DNA of 64,000 bases from Catenulispora sp. MAP5-51 (GTDB lineage Bacteria; Actinomycetota; Actinomycetes; Streptomycetales; Catenulisporaceae). The notes beneath the pieces are model-generated. The model was given only the letters and a program-made list of their open reading frames with translations, had not been told where the DNA came from and searched no databases. Shown piece after piece: positions 40,381-48,972 of this stretch. Numbering within the stretch: position 1 is the stretch's first letter; every line of letters starts with the position of its first letter. The stretch covers positions 186,001 through 250,000 of the forward strand of contig NZ_JBGCCH010000007.1 in assembly GCF_041261205.1 (NCBI RefSeq), written 5' to 3'. Made by a program: the position numbers and the translations under genes.

Positions 40381-40400
40381 GGCCGCAGCCTACCCAGTAT

Positions 40401-40456
40401 GTGTTCACAAGCGCCAGCCATCGACTCCGAGAAGTTGTCTGTTGACAGTGTTCACA
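40401..40456. promoter_or_regulatory. Two GTGTTCACA sites in the divergent promoter
   Basis: GTGTTCACA occurs at 40401-40409 and 40448-40456, 47 bases apart, between the methylase-like gene and the DUF4352 gene. TTGACA at 40442 is a possible -35 element that overlaps the second site. They are candidate operators or target sites for the HTH/methylase-like protein. Confidence 0.5.
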
Positions 40457-40514
40457 GTAATGTGGTTCGCTCTCTCAGGACACGAACGAAGCCCACGAAT
40501 TCAGGAGTACACAG

Positions 40515-41156
40515 ATGAGCCGTGAACACTTCTCCCCGGCCCGCGGCACGGTTCGGACCGGCCTCGGCGTGATCGCTCTGACCGCGGCGCTGGCCATGGC
40601 GACCACGGGATGCCAGAGCACGACGAAGGCGTCGGTGGTGGGCCAGGACCCGACGACCTCCGCGGCCGCCGCCGTCGGCGCGCCCGGCGCGGCTTCCTCA
40701 AGCTCGGCCTCCGCGCCGGCGAAGCCCGCCACCAGCAGCGCGAAGTCCTCGGCGCCGGCCGCGAGCGGCACCTTCAAGGTGGGCCAGCAGGTGAAGGTGG
40801 GCTCGTACACCGTGACCGTCCACAAGGTCACCTATCCGTACACCAGCGACATGGACCAGCCGGACGCCGGCAAGGCCTACGTCCTGCTCGACGTCGAGGT
40901 GGCCAACAACAGCGGCTCCTCGCAGGCCTTCTCCAGCCTGATGCAGTTCGGCCTGAAGGACTCCACCAACGCCAGCTACACCGAGACCATCGTGGTCGGC
41001 GCCGACGGCAACCCTCCGGACGGGAACATCTCGGCCGGACAATCGATGCGCGGCCCGGTCGCCTTCGAGGTCCCGGCCGGTGCCAAGGGCCTGCAGCTCA
41101 GCTTCGTGTCCGACCTCATCAACGGCGACAAGACCTATATAGATCTCGGCAAGTAG
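40515..41156 (+). CDS. DUF4352 lipoprotein
   Basis: A 213-residue exported protein with lipoprotein signal (LTAALAMATTGC, Cys33), a Ser/Ala/Pro linker to about 85, and an immunoglobulin-like DUF4352 domain (KVGSYTVTVHKVTYPY, GKAYVLLDVEVANNSGSS, VAFEVPAGAKGLQLSF). AGGAG lies ten bases upstream of the ATG. Such proteins are surface-bound and unknown in function. Divergent from the methylase-like gene with GTGTTCACA in between. Its 3' end carries a tandem repeat that contains the stop codon. Confidence 0.88.
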   Translation: MSREHFSPARGTVRTGLGVIALTAALAMATTGCQSTTKASVVGQDPTTSAAAAVGAPGAASSSSASAPAKPATSSAKSSAPAASGTFKVGQQVKVGSYTVTVHKVTYPYTSDMDQPDAGKAYVLLDVEVANNSGSSQAFSSLMQFGLKDSTNASYTETIVVGADGNPPDGNISAGQSMRGPVAFEVPAGAKGLQLSFVSDLINGDKTYIDLGK

Positions 41157-41197
41157 TACAGATCTCGGCAAGTAGTACAGATTTCGGCAAGCAGTCC
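41141..41197. repeat. Stop-codon-spanning 19-base tandem repeat
   Basis: AGATCTCGGCAAGTAGTAC at 41141 and 41160 is identical and a third copy at 41179 has three changes. The first contains the TAG stop (41154-41156) of the DUF4352 gene. Confidence 0.9.
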
Positions 41198-41204
41198 GCC
41201 GAAC

Positions 41205-41244
41205 GCGACGGCCCCCGCTCGGATGTCCGAGCGGGGGCCGTCGC
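41205..41244. terminator. Perfect 19-base hairpin, bidirectional terminator
   Basis: GCGACGGCCCCCGCTCGGA (41205-41223) and its exact complement (41226-41244) enclose a 2-base loop between convergent genes. Confidence 0.9.
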
Positions 41245-41266
41245 TGTCTGTCAGGCGTGACAGGGG

Positions 41267-41890
41267 TCAGGTGTGCGCGGCGGACGGCGCTGTGAACACG
41301 TTCCTGGACTCGATCAGGGTGCCCGCGAAGGTCATCGGCGGCACGGTCGCGGCGGCGGCGCGCTCCTCCTGGGTGATCGGCACGACCGTTATCACGCGCA
41401 CCGGGCCCTCGCAGGTGTCGAGGAAATCGGGCGTGTCCGCCAGCAGGGGCCCGGCCAGGAACACCGCCGAACACCCGGGGAACGTCGGGAAGTCCTGCTC
41501 GAACCCGACGATCTGCGCCCAGCTCACCGCCCGGCCGGTCTTCCACGGGTACACGGCCAGGTTCGCCAGCTGCATCGCGATCTGCTGCTCGTCCTCCGGC
41601 GCCAGCATCCCGGCGCGGGACAGCCACAGTTCGGCGCGGCCGCCCTCCGTGTTCTCCGCACCATCCGCACCATCCGCGCCCTCCGCGCCGTCGGCCGCCG
41701 GCATCGGCCCGGTGGACATCCCGACCGTCACGAACGTGGTGAGTCCGGCCGGTTCGGCGGGCCGGTAGACGAAGACGTCGAGCCGCGCGACCGGGCCCGG
41801 ACCGTCGTCGAACGTGATCGAGGCGGCGGCGTCGCCGCGCCGTTCCATCAGGTTTCGGAAGACGTCGCGCAGGACCGGGGGTGCAGACAT
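41267..41890 (-). CDS. Suppressor-of-fused (SUFU) domain-like protein
   Basis: A 207-residue soluble protein: RLDVFVYRPAEPAGLTTFVTVGMST, then a Gly/Ala/Asp repeat insert (GADGADGAE), then AELWLSRAGM, QQIAMQLANLAVYPW, WAQIVGF and VRVITVVPITQEERA. This order matches bacterial SUFU-domain proteins, which often act as immunity proteins of polymorphic toxins, but no toxin gene is beside it here. So a free-standing SUFU protein of unknown role. Convergent with the DUF4352 gene. Confidence 0.75.
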   Translation of the reverse strand: MSAPPVLRDVFRNLMERRGDAAASITFDDGPGPVARLDVFVYRPAEPAGLTTFVTVGMSTGPMPAADGAEGADGADGAENTEGGRAELWLSRAGMLAPEDEQQIAMQLANLAVYPWKTGRAVSWAQIVGFEQDFPTFPGCSAVFLAGPLLADTPDFLDTCEGPVRVITVVPITQEERAAAATVPPMTFAGTLIESRNVFTAPSAAHT

Positions 41891-41967
41891 GCAGCGAACC
41901 TACACCCGGCCCCATCTACGAGCTCTTATATGCACATCATCAGGTTATTGCAAGAGCTCATCTCTTT

Positions 41968-41995
41968 TGTAACTATGACCCGTACGAAAGTTACA
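41968..41995. promoter_or_regulatory. TGTAACT inverted repeat upstream of the GH99-like gene
   Basis: TGTAACT (41968-41974) and AGTTACA (41989-41995) lie 14 bases apart in an A+T-rich stretch directly before the gene's ribosome site. A candidate operator for a sugar-responsive repressor. Confidence 0.45.
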
Positions 41996-42041
41996 CCTCC
42001 ATGTCGAAAGAGCGTCACGCCAGCCAGGAGGATCCCCCACC

Positions 42042-44429
42042 ATGTCGGTCACCCGCCGAAGATTCCTCACCACCGCCGCGGCCGGCTCGGCCGCGGCCCT
42101 GATCGCCGGACCGGAGCTGCTCGCGGCCCCGGCGGCGCGCGCGGCGAGCCCCGCCGGCGACGTCGTCGGCAAGATCACAGTCGGCTACCAGGGATGGTTC
42201 GCCTGCGCCGGGGACGGTGCGCCGATCAACGGCTGGTGGCACTGGTCCCAGAACTGGTCGCAGACGCCGTCGCCGTCCAACAACGTCATCAAGGCGTGGC
42301 CGGACATGCGCGAGTACACGCACGCTTACCAGACCGCGTACGCGAACCTCGGCAACGGCCAGCCCGCGACGCTGTTCTCGTCCTACGACCAGCAGACCGT
42401 CGACACCCACTTCCTGTGGATGCAGCAGAACGGCTGCGACACCGCGGCCCTGCAACGCTTCAACCCGAACAGTTCCGAGGGCCCGACCCGGGACGCGATG
42501 GCGACCAAGGTGCGCTCCTCCGCAGAGACCTACGGCCGCAAGTTCTACGTCATGTACGACGTCACCGGCTGGACCACGATGCAGGCGGAGATCAAGACCG
42601 ACTGGACCGCCAAGATGTCGGCCCTGACCGCCTCGTCCGCCTACGCGCGCCAGAACGGCAAGCCGGTCGTGGGCATCTGGGGCTTCGGCTTCAACGACGC
42701 CAACCATCCCTGGGACGCCCCGACCTGTCTGGACGTGATCTCCTGGTTCAAGAGTCAGGGGTGTTACGTCATGGGTGGTGTGCCCCGCGAATGGCGCACC
42801 GGCACCGGCGGCTCGCGCTCGGGCTACATCGGCGTCTACCACGCCTTCGACATGCTCTCGCCGTGGATGGTCGGCGCGATCGGCACGGCGGCCGACTCGG
42901 ACAACGCCTACACCACCCTGACCGTGCCCGACCTCGCCGACTGCACCGCCAACAACGTCGACTACCAGCCCTGCGTCCTGCCCGGCGACGTCTCGGGACG
43001 GCAGCGGGTCCACGGCGACTTCATGTGGCGGCAGTTCTACAACATGGCCCGCGCCGGGACGCAGAGCGTCTACATCTCGATGTTCGACGAGTACGGCGAG
43101 GGCAACCAGATCGCCAAGACGGCCGAGAACCAGTCCATGACGCCGACCGGCTCCGGCCTGCTGGCGCTGGACGAGGACGGGACCGCCTGCTCGTCGGACT
43201 ACTACCTGCGGCTCACCGCGGACGGCGGCCGGATGCTGAAGGGGCAGATCGCGCTGACCGCGACCCGCCCGACGCAGCCGGTGCTCAGCTCCGGCGGCGG
43301 CTCGGGGAACCTGGCGCTCGGCAAGCCGACCTCGGCCAGCGGCACCTCGCAGGGCTACGCGTCCGCGAACGCCGTGGACGGCGACCCGAACACCTACTGG
43401 GAGAGCGTCGACAGCGCCTTCCCACAGTGGTTCCAGGTCGATCTGGGCTCGGCCACGGCCGTGGCGTCGGTGGTCATGAAGCTCCCGGCGGCGTGGGGCG
43501 CCCGCACGCAGACCCTCACCCTGGCCGGCAGCACCGACGGCACGACCTTCAGCACCCTGGCCGGTTCGGCCGGGTACACCTTCGATCCGGCGTCGGGCAA
43601 CAGCGTCACGGTGACCTTCGGCACCGCGTCCGTCCGCTACCTGCGGGCCACCTTCACGGCGAACACCGGCTGGCCCGCCGGGCAGCTCTCGGAATTCCAG
43701 GTGTACGCGCCGAGCGGCGGCGGCGGAGGCGACACCACGCCGCCCTCCGCGCCGACCAACCTCAGCGTCACCGGGCACACCTCGACCAGCGTCTCGCTGT
43801 CCTGGACCGCGTCCACCGACAACGTCGGGGTCACCGGCTACCAGGTGAAGGTGAACGGCGCGACGGCGCTGACCACGGCCGCGACGACGGCGACGGTCAC
43901 CGGCCTGTCCCCGTCCACGACGTACAGCCTCGCCGTAGTGGCGACCGACGCGGCCGGGAACCTGTCCCAGCCCTCTGCGACGGTCTCGGCGACGACAGGT
44001 CCGACCACGAGCGCGAACCTGGCGCTCGGGAAGCCGACCTCCGAGAGCGGCCACACGCAGAGCTACGGATCGGCGAACACCGTGGACGGCGACCCGAACT
44101 CCTACTGGGAGAGCGTCGACAACGCCTTCCCGCAGTGGCTGATGGTCGATCTCGGGGCGGCGACATCGGTGTCGCGCATCGTCTTGAAGCTGCCGCCGGC
44201 CACTGCGTGGGCCGCGCGCACCCAGACTCTTTCGGTCACCGGGGGCGCGGACGCCAGTGCGGCCTCGACGCTGGTCGCCTCCGCCGGCTACCGCTTCGAC
44301 CCGGCGACGGACAACGCGGTCACGATCACCTTCGCGGCGGCCAGTGTGCGCTACGTCCGGCTGACGTTCACGGCGAACACCGGATGGCCGGCCGGGCAGA
44401 TATCAGAGTTCGAGGTCTACGCAAGCTGA
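42042..44429 (+). CDS. TAT-exported GH99-like glycosidase with two discoidin domains
   Basis: A 795-residue secreted enzyme. The twin-arginine signal is SVTRRRFLTTAAAGSAAALI (cleavage near 34). Residues about 40-410 resemble GH99-like/xylosidase-arabinosidase proteins (KITVGYQGWFACAGDG, GWWHWSQNWSQ, FYVMYDVTGW, VGIWGFGFND, YISMFDEYGEG), with Glu/Asp residues in these strands as likely catalytic acids. Then an F5/8 type C domain (NLALGKPTSASGTSQGY), an FN3 domain (PSAPTNLSVTGHTSTSVSLS), and a second F5/8 type C domain nearly identical in its first third, which bind polysaccharide. CAGGAGGA precedes the ATG. Substrate probably a mannan-type or plant polymer, by inference. Confidence 0.85.
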   Translation: MSVTRRRFLTTAAAGSAAALIAGPELLAAPAARAASPAGDVVGKITVGYQGWFACAGDGAPINGWWHWSQNWSQTPSPSNNVIKAWPDMREYTHAYQTAYANLGNGQPATLFSSYDQQTVDTHFLWMQQNGCDTAALQRFNPNSSEGPTRDAMATKVRSSAETYGRKFYVMYDVTGWTTMQAEIKTDWTAKMSALTASSAYARQNGKPVVGIWGFGFNDANHPWDAPTCLDVISWFKSQGCYVMGGVPREWRTGTGGSRSGYIGVYHAFDMLSPWMVGAIGTAADSDNAYTTLTVPDLADCTANNVDYQPCVLPGDVSGRQRVHGDFMWRQFYNMARAGTQSVYISMFDEYGEGNQIAKTAENQSMTPTGSGLLALDEDGTACSSDYYLRLTADGGRMLKGQIALTATRPTQPVLSSGGGSGNLALGKPTSASGTSQGYASANAVDGDPNTYWESVDSAFPQWFQVDLGSATAVASVVMKLPAAWGARTQTLTLAGSTDGTTFSTLAGSAGYTFDPASGNSVTVTFGTASVRYLRATFTANTGWPAGQLSEFQVYAPSGGGGGDTTPPSAPTNLSVTGHTSTSVSLSWTASTDNVGVTGYQVKVNGATALTTAATTATVTGLSPSTTYSLAVVATDAAGNLSQPSATVSATTGPTTSANLALGKPTSESGHTQSYGSANTVDGDPNSYWESVDNAFPQWLMVDLGAATSVSRIVLKLPPATAWAARTQTLSVTGGADASAASTLVASAGYRFDPATDNAVTITFAAASVRYVRLTFTANTGWPAGQISEFEVYAS

Positions 44430-44464
44430 GGACTGCACGAACTGAGGATCGGGCCGGCTACCAA

Positions 44465-45301
44465 CTACCAGCGGACCTGCATGGCGTTGCGCAACATGGA
44501 CGCCTGCGTGAAGTCCTGCAAGGTCCGCATGGTGGTGTCGGCCATCTTCTGCATGATCTGCTTCAGTTCGGCGGGCCGGGGTGTGATCAGGCCCCTGATG
44601 AGGTGGCTGACCTGGCCCTGCCGGAGCATCCACACCTCGTAGTAGGTGATGTCCAGCCTGCCGCCCCGGCCGCCGACGCTCGCAGTCGCTTCCACGCACA
44701 GCGCCTGCGGTGTCTCGACGAAGCGCGACACGGTTTTCAGAGCCGAATTCAAGCCGCCGCCCCAGAAACGCTGTAGCGCGCCGATGACTTCGTTCCGGCC
44801 GTACACGACGCTGCCCGCGTTGGAGTATCGGAGATCCGGCGCGAACACCGCGGCCAGGCCGGTGGGATCCTGGGCGCCGCTCGCGGCCCAATAGCGCCGG
44901 TACACGTCCTGGCCCTGCGTGGGCCCGGCCGGGGTAGGCACCGGCGCCAGGGCGCGCGGCGCGATGCTTCCGTTGGCGTGGAAGCGGATGCGGCCGGCGT
45001 CGATCACGAACACGTCGTAGCTGAACACCTGCGCATAGGCGGTGGACTGCACCGATTCCACGCAGAAGGCATCGCCCAGGTCGACGAAGCTCTCCACCCC
45101 CGAGGTGGCGATCGGCCCGGCCACGCCGATCAGCTGCTCCAGCGCCCCGGCGATCTGCTCGACGCCGCTCAGCACCTGCCCGCTCGCACTCGAGACCTGG
45201 ACGGCGTCCGGGTGGAACATCTCCCGCACCGCCGCCACGTCCCCGGCGGCCAGCGCGGCACACCACCGATGGTGGAACATCTGCGCAGAACTCAGCTGCA
45301 T
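44465..45301 (-). CDS. Protein of two fused SnoaL/NTF2-like domains
   Basis: A 278-residue protein that reads as two NTF2-like cone domains. The first (FHHRWCAALAAGDVAAVREM, ESFVDLGDAFCVESVQSTAY) and the second (YRRYWAASGAQDPTGLAAVFAPDLRYS, FVETPQALCVEATASVGG, HLIRGLITPRP) are about 130 residues each. NTF2-like folds include steroid isomerases and polyketide cyclases but also plain binding proteins. Starts at ATG 45301; a 16-residue upstream extension is rejected. Followed downstream by the GH99-like gene on the other strand. Confidence 0.8.
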   Translation of the reverse strand: MQLSSAQMFHHRWCAALAAGDVAAVREMFHPDAVQVSSASGQVLSGVEQIAGALEQLIGVAGPIATSGVESFVDLGDAFCVESVQSTAYAQVFSYDVFVIDAGRIRFHANGSIAPRALAPVPTPAGPTQGQDVYRRYWAASGAQDPTGLAAVFAPDLRYSNAGSVVYGRNEVIGALQRFWGGGLNSALKTVSRFVETPQALCVEATASVGGRGGRLDITYYEVWMLRQGQVSHLIRGLITPRPAELKQIMQKMADTTMRTLQDFTQASMLRNAMQVRW

Positions 45302-45378
45302 GACCCGGCCCCTCCCGACCACTGCACACCTGTCCGGCCAGGCTCGCACGCCGGCAGCCGGCCGGGTGCGTGGATTTT

Positions 45379-46413
45379 CTACGCGTGGTGTTTAGCGTTG
45401 CTAATGCTTGATGCGCCGGCCTCCTCGACCTCCGACACGTCGCCGGCCGGCAGCCAGTCGCGCCCCGGCTGGTACTCAAGCCACCGACTCCGGCCGCCGA
45501 CCTCGGCGAAAGCGCGCAGCAGCGGTGCGAGGCCGGGGTGCGGGTCCGCCGCGCGCCACACCAGCGACCACGCGTACAGCGGCGTCGGCTCCACGAGCGG
45601 GAGAGCCCGGACCCGGATACGCTCCGGCAGCTCCAGATCCGCCGGCACCAGGGCGAAGCGCGCCGGGTCCGCCGCCACCTGCTCCAGGAAGTGGTCGATG
45701 CCGAGGTTGGCGCCGCCGGATTCGGCGCGGATGGCGAAGTGCTCTGCGAACCGCTGGTAGAAGTCCAGCCGTTCCAGGGCCGCCGGGCACCACAGGATGC
45801 TGTCGCGGAGTTCGTCGGGGCGGACCTGCGTCCGTCCGGCCAGCGGATGCCCTTCGCCGACCACGACGTCCACCGGCTCCAGCCGGACCAGCCGGTGCGG
45901 ATACGCCGCGTCCCGCGCCCCGCCGACCCCGTGCACCCGCCCGAAACCCACGTCGGTCGCGGTGCGGGCCAGGGCGTCCAGGACACCGGGCAGGTCGCGG
46001 CCGGGGCCGGTCTCGACGGTGACGGTGTCGATGGCGTTGATGGCGTTGATGGCGTCGGCGGTGGCGGTATCGGCCAGGTGGTCGATGACCGTTGCGAGGG
46101 TCCGCATCGGGGCGAACAGGTGGCCCCAGAAGTCGATCCGCAGCGGCCGGTCGACGAGGCGCGCGGCCGCCACCGCGAGGTCGCCGTCGGCCAGGGTCCG
46201 GCGGGCGGGCTCCAGGAAGCGGCGTCCGGCATCCGTCAGCTCGACGGCGTGCCCGCCGCGCAGGAACAGCTGCACGCCGAGTTCGGCCTCCAGGCGCGCG
46301 ATGCGCTTGGACAGTGCCTGCTGGCTGACCGCGAGCTGCTCGGCGGCCTGCCCGAAGTGCAGCCGCTCCGCGGCCGTGACGAACGCCCGCACCTGCGCCA
46401 GATCAAGATCCAT
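45379..46413 (-). CDS. LysR-family regulator (module A)
   Basis: A 344-residue LysR protein: DLDLAQVRAFVTAAERLHFG, then QAAEQLAVSQQALSKRIARLE, then effector domain with an INAINAID micro-repeat (9-base DNA repeats GATGGCGTT). Start ATG 46413, the family start; a 42-residue extension is rejected. Divergent from the MDR-type oxidoreductase gene, whose promoter it likely controls; the two-domain NTF2-like gene lies downstream. Confidence 0.9.
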   Translation of the reverse strand: MDLDLAQVRAFVTAAERLHFGQAAEQLAVSQQALSKRIARLEAELGVQLFLRGGHAVELTDAGRRFLEPARRTLADGDLAVAAARLVDRPLRIDFWGHLFAPMRTLATVIDHLADTATADAINAINAIDTVTVETGPGRDLPGVLDALARTATDVGFGRVHGVGGARDAAYPHRLVRLEPVDVVVGEGHPLAGRTQVRPDELRDSILWCPAALERLDFYQRFAEHFAIRAESGGANLGIDHFLEQVAADPARFALVPADLELPERIRVRALPLVEPTPLYAWSLVWRAADPHPGLAPLLRAFAEVGGRSRWLEYQPGRDWLPAGDVSEVEEAGASSISNAKHHA

Positions 46414-46568
46414 GTCTCCACCTTGGCCTACCACCGATGGTTGTCGAAACCGCCGGCCGGTTGTTGGACCGGCCTTCGCGCCCGGTGGTCTTCTTGATCT
46501 CGCAAGGAGCGGTGACCAGAGGAAACAAGCAGGCGACAAGCAGCAAAAGGCAGCAAGGGGAGAACGCC

Positions 46569-47489
46569 ATGAAGGCCATGACAGCCACCGGCCGGCCCGG
46601 TCCGTCCGTCGAACTCGCCGCGGTGGACCAGCCGCAGCCGCGTCCGGACGAGGCGCTGGTGAAGGTGGAGGCGTACTCCGTCAACCGCGGCGAGACCTTC
46701 CAGCTCGAGGCGCCGCGTCCGGACTGGCGGCCCGGCAAGGACGTCGCGGGCCTGGTGGTCCAGGCCGCGGCCGACGGCTCGGGCCCGGCGGCCGGCACCC
46801 GGGTCGTGGGGCATCCCCCGCAGGGCGGCTGGGCCGAGTACGTGGCGGTCCCGACCTCTTCGCTGGCCGAGCTGCCGGACACGGTGCCGGCCGTCACGGC
46901 CGCCGCGCTGCCGCTGGCCGGGCTCACCGCGCTGCGCCTGCTGCACGTGACGCGCTCGGCCGCCGGACGCAGGGTCCTGATGACCGGGGCGTCCGGGGGC
47001 GTGGGCCACTACTTCGTGGAGCTCGCCGCCGCCGCGGGTCTGGAGATCACCGCGGTCAGCTCTTCGGCCGAGCGCGGCGCCCGGCTGCTGGAGCTCGGCG
47101 CGGCCCGGGTCGTGCCCTCGATCCAGGACGCGGACGGACCCTTCGACGTGGTCCTGGAATCCATCGGCGGGCCGAACCTGGCGGCCGCGCTGGCCAAGCT
47201 GGCCCGGCGCGGGACGCTGGTCTGGTTCGGCCAGGCCGGCCGGCAGCCGGCGACGCTGGACTTCTTCGACTTCTTCGCCGGCCCCGAGTCGGCCGCCATC
47301 CGGCACTTCCACTACGCCGACTCGGACTCCACCTACGGCCAGGACCTGCAGACCCTGGTCCGCCTCGTCGCCGCCGACCGCCTGCACCCGGAGATCGGGC
47401 TGGTGGCCGACTGGACCGAGACCGCCGAGGTGCTGACCCGGCTGCGCGACCGGGGCGTCCGCGGCAACGCGGTCCTCATCATCGCCTGA
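46569..47489 (+). CDS. Zinc-less MDR-family quinone oxidoreductase (module A)
   Basis: A 306-residue reductase of the medium-chain family. The NAD(P)H site is LMTGASGGVGHYFVELAAA; VEAYSVNRGETFQL and TVPAVTAAALPLAGLTALRLL are the usual catalytic-domain landmarks, and no zinc-binding Cys cluster is present, as in quinone oxidoreductases. The start at 46569 was chosen by AAGGGGAG. Gap of 61 bases to the SnoaL-like gene and divergent LysR gene. Substrate unknown; probably a quinone or enone. Confidence 0.9.
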   Translation: MKAMTATGRPGPSVELAAVDQPQPRPDEALVKVEAYSVNRGETFQLEAPRPDWRPGKDVAGLVVQAAADGSGPAAGTRVVGHPPQGGWAEYVAVPTSSLAELPDTVPAVTAAALPLAGLTALRLLHVTRSAAGRRVLMTGASGGVGHYFVELAAAAGLEITAVSSSAERGARLLELGAARVVPSIQDADGPFDVVLESIGGPNLAAALAKLARRGTLVWFGQAGRQPATLDFFDFFAGPESAAIRHFHYADSDSTYGQDLQTLVRLVAADRLHPEIGLVADWTETAEVLTRLRDRGVRGNAVLIIA

Positions 47490-47550
47490 CCGGCACCATC
47501 GCTCGACCTGACCTTCCCCGCAGTGCGTCACTTATAAAAGGAGCATGATC

Positions 47551-47982
47551 ATGAACGCCGTCACCGATTCGAAGACCGCCACCGACCCGAAGACCGTCGT
47601 CGTCCGCTACGTGGAGGCCGTGCGCGACGGAGACGCCCAGGCCATCTTCGACAGCTTCGCCGAGGACGCCACCTGGCTCTACCCGGGCAGCCTGCCGATC
47701 TCGGGCCTGTGGGAGGGGCGCGAGGCCATCATCAACGACTTCCTCGGCGGCATGGGCGCCTACCTGGACACCTCGGCGCCGGTGGTCATCGCCCTGGTGA
47801 ACGCTTTCGCCGACGGGGAGCAAGTGATGGCGGAGTGGACGTCCAAGGCGACCGCCGCCAACGGCGCGACGTACGACAACCGCTGCGCGGCGGTGTTCAC
47901 GGTCCGGGACGGGAGGATCACGTCGGTGAAGGAGTACGCGGACACGCACCACGTCGCCGCCGTGCTCTTCCCCGAGGCCTGA
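47551..47982 (+). CDS. SnoaL-like protein (module A)
   Basis: A 143-residue NTF2-like protein: VVRYVEAVRDGDAQAIFDSFAEDATW, GREAIINDFLGGMG, VFTVRDGRITSVKEYADTHHV. AAAGGAG lies seven bases before ATG 47551; an ATG six bases earlier is too close to it. Follows the MDR oxidoreductase gene and may act on or protect the same compound. A second MDR-SnoaL pair is at 50932-52435. Confidence 0.85.
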   Translation: MNAVTDSKTATDPKTVVVRYVEAVRDGDAQAIFDSFAEDATWLYPGSLPISGLWEGREAIINDFLGGMGAYLDTSAPVVIALVNAFADGEQVMAEWTSKATAANGATYDNRCAAVFTVRDGRITSVKEYADTHHVAAVLFPEA

Positions 47983-47997
47983 AACGAGCGGCAGCCG

Positions 47998-48414
47998 CTA
48001 GGCCCCCGCGCGCGGATGCCCGCGATACGTCCCGAAAGACCAGCGGTTCCCCTCGGGGTCCCGCACCCGGAAGTCCCGGGACCCGTAATCGGTCTCGTAC
48101 ACCTCCTGCAGTACTTCGGCACCGGCCGCCTTGGCCCGAGCGAACAGCTCGTCAGGGTGGTCGGTGACGACGTACGCGCCGAACCCGCCGGGCTCCAGCG
48201 GCCACGCGTCGCCGTCGGACGGCCTGGCCGAGCCGAGCATGATGCCGCCGCCCTCGGGCCAGGCGAGTTCGGCGTGGTGGACCTGGTCGCCGTCCTGGTA
48301 CACCACGGTCGCCTCGAAGCCGAAGGCCTCGGTGAGGAAACGGATGAGGGCCGGCGCGTCCGTCGCCCGCAGCGTGGGCCAGACCTGCGGCGGGGGAGTC
48401 GTTTCAGTGGTCAT
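47998..48414 (-). CDS. Glyoxalase/bleomycin-resistance (VOC) family protein
   Basis: A 138-residue VOC-fold protein: PTLRATDAPALIRFLTEAFGFEATVVY, QVHHAELAWPEGGGIMLGS, FGAYVVTDHPDELFARAKAAGAEVL, FRVRDPEGNRWSFGTYRG. The His and Glu at the usual metal positions are partly kept (HHAEL, DPEGN). The ATG at 48414 has AAGGAG upstream. Two more genes follow upstream on the same strand; reading order GNAT, AraC remnant, VOC. Confidence 0.85.
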   Translation of the reverse strand: MTTETTPPPQVWPTLRATDAPALIRFLTEAFGFEATVVYQDGDQVHHAELAWPEGGGIMLGSARPSDGDAWPLEPGGFGAYVVTDHPDELFARAKAAGAEVLQEVYETDYGSRDFRVRDPEGNRWSFGTYRGHPRAGA

Positions 48415-48446
48415 GGGAGTCATCTCCTTCGTGGTCGCTTCCAGCC

Positions 48447-48938
48447 TCACTCGCCGGGTACGGCGCCGGATTGGATATTTCGGAACTCCTCGGCGAGCCA
48501 GGCGACCGGCGGGCATCCCGCCAACGCGTTGAACTCGCGGTCCATGTGCGCCTGGTCGTAGTAGCCGGCGTCGACGGCGAGGCCGGCCAGGCCAAGGCCC
48601 GGGCTCGATCCAAGGCCCACGCTCGATCCAAGGCCCACGCTCGACGGACTCAGCGCGATCTGCACGCCGGACTGCCGGCCCTCATGGCTGATCAGCGCCG
48701 GAGCCGTGTGCAGCCCGCCGAGCAACAACCGGAAATCGCCCGGCGCCTGCCCCGGATCGGGGTGCGCGATCACGGTGAGCGGATCGTCGAGCGTGAGGAT
48801 GAGCGTCAGGTACGGCGAAGGCAGCCCGCGGTGCCGCGTCGGCGCGACCCCGGCCTGCCGATAGCCCGAGTACCAGCCGACGAAAGAGCGCAGTGCGGTC
48901 CCCGGCGGCTCGCGAACGGACTCCTCGACAGGCTCCAC
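48447..48938 (-). pseudogene. AraC-family regulator with an internal deletion filled by repeats
   Basis: A 163-residue open frame. The N-terminal sensor-like part (SFVGWYSGYRQAGVAPTRHR, LILTLDDPLTVIAHPDPGQ) runs straight into SSVGLG repeats and then the second half of an AraC DNA-binding domain (LAVDAGYYDQAHMDREFNAL, GCPPVAWLAEEFRN). Normal members are about 270-300 residues, so about 110 residues including the first helix-turn-helix are missing. The deletion joint carries the 18-base repeat. The frame is intact, but DNA binding would be impaired. Confidence 0.7.
48603..48638 (-). repeat. 18-base tandem repeat at the AraC deletion joint
   Basis: Two perfect copies of GCTCGATCCAAGGCCCAC (48603-48620, 48621-48638), with partial copies on both sides. 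Encodes SSVGLG repeats where the missing AraC region should be. Confidence 0.85.
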
Positions 48939-48972
48939 GCCACCATTCTCGCCAGCCCTCAGGCGTTCGGCA

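Noticed and set aside
41273-44776. 1167-codon plus frame over the SUFU-like and GH99-like genes
   Set aside because: Runs in the wrong frame across two real genes and a terminator region.
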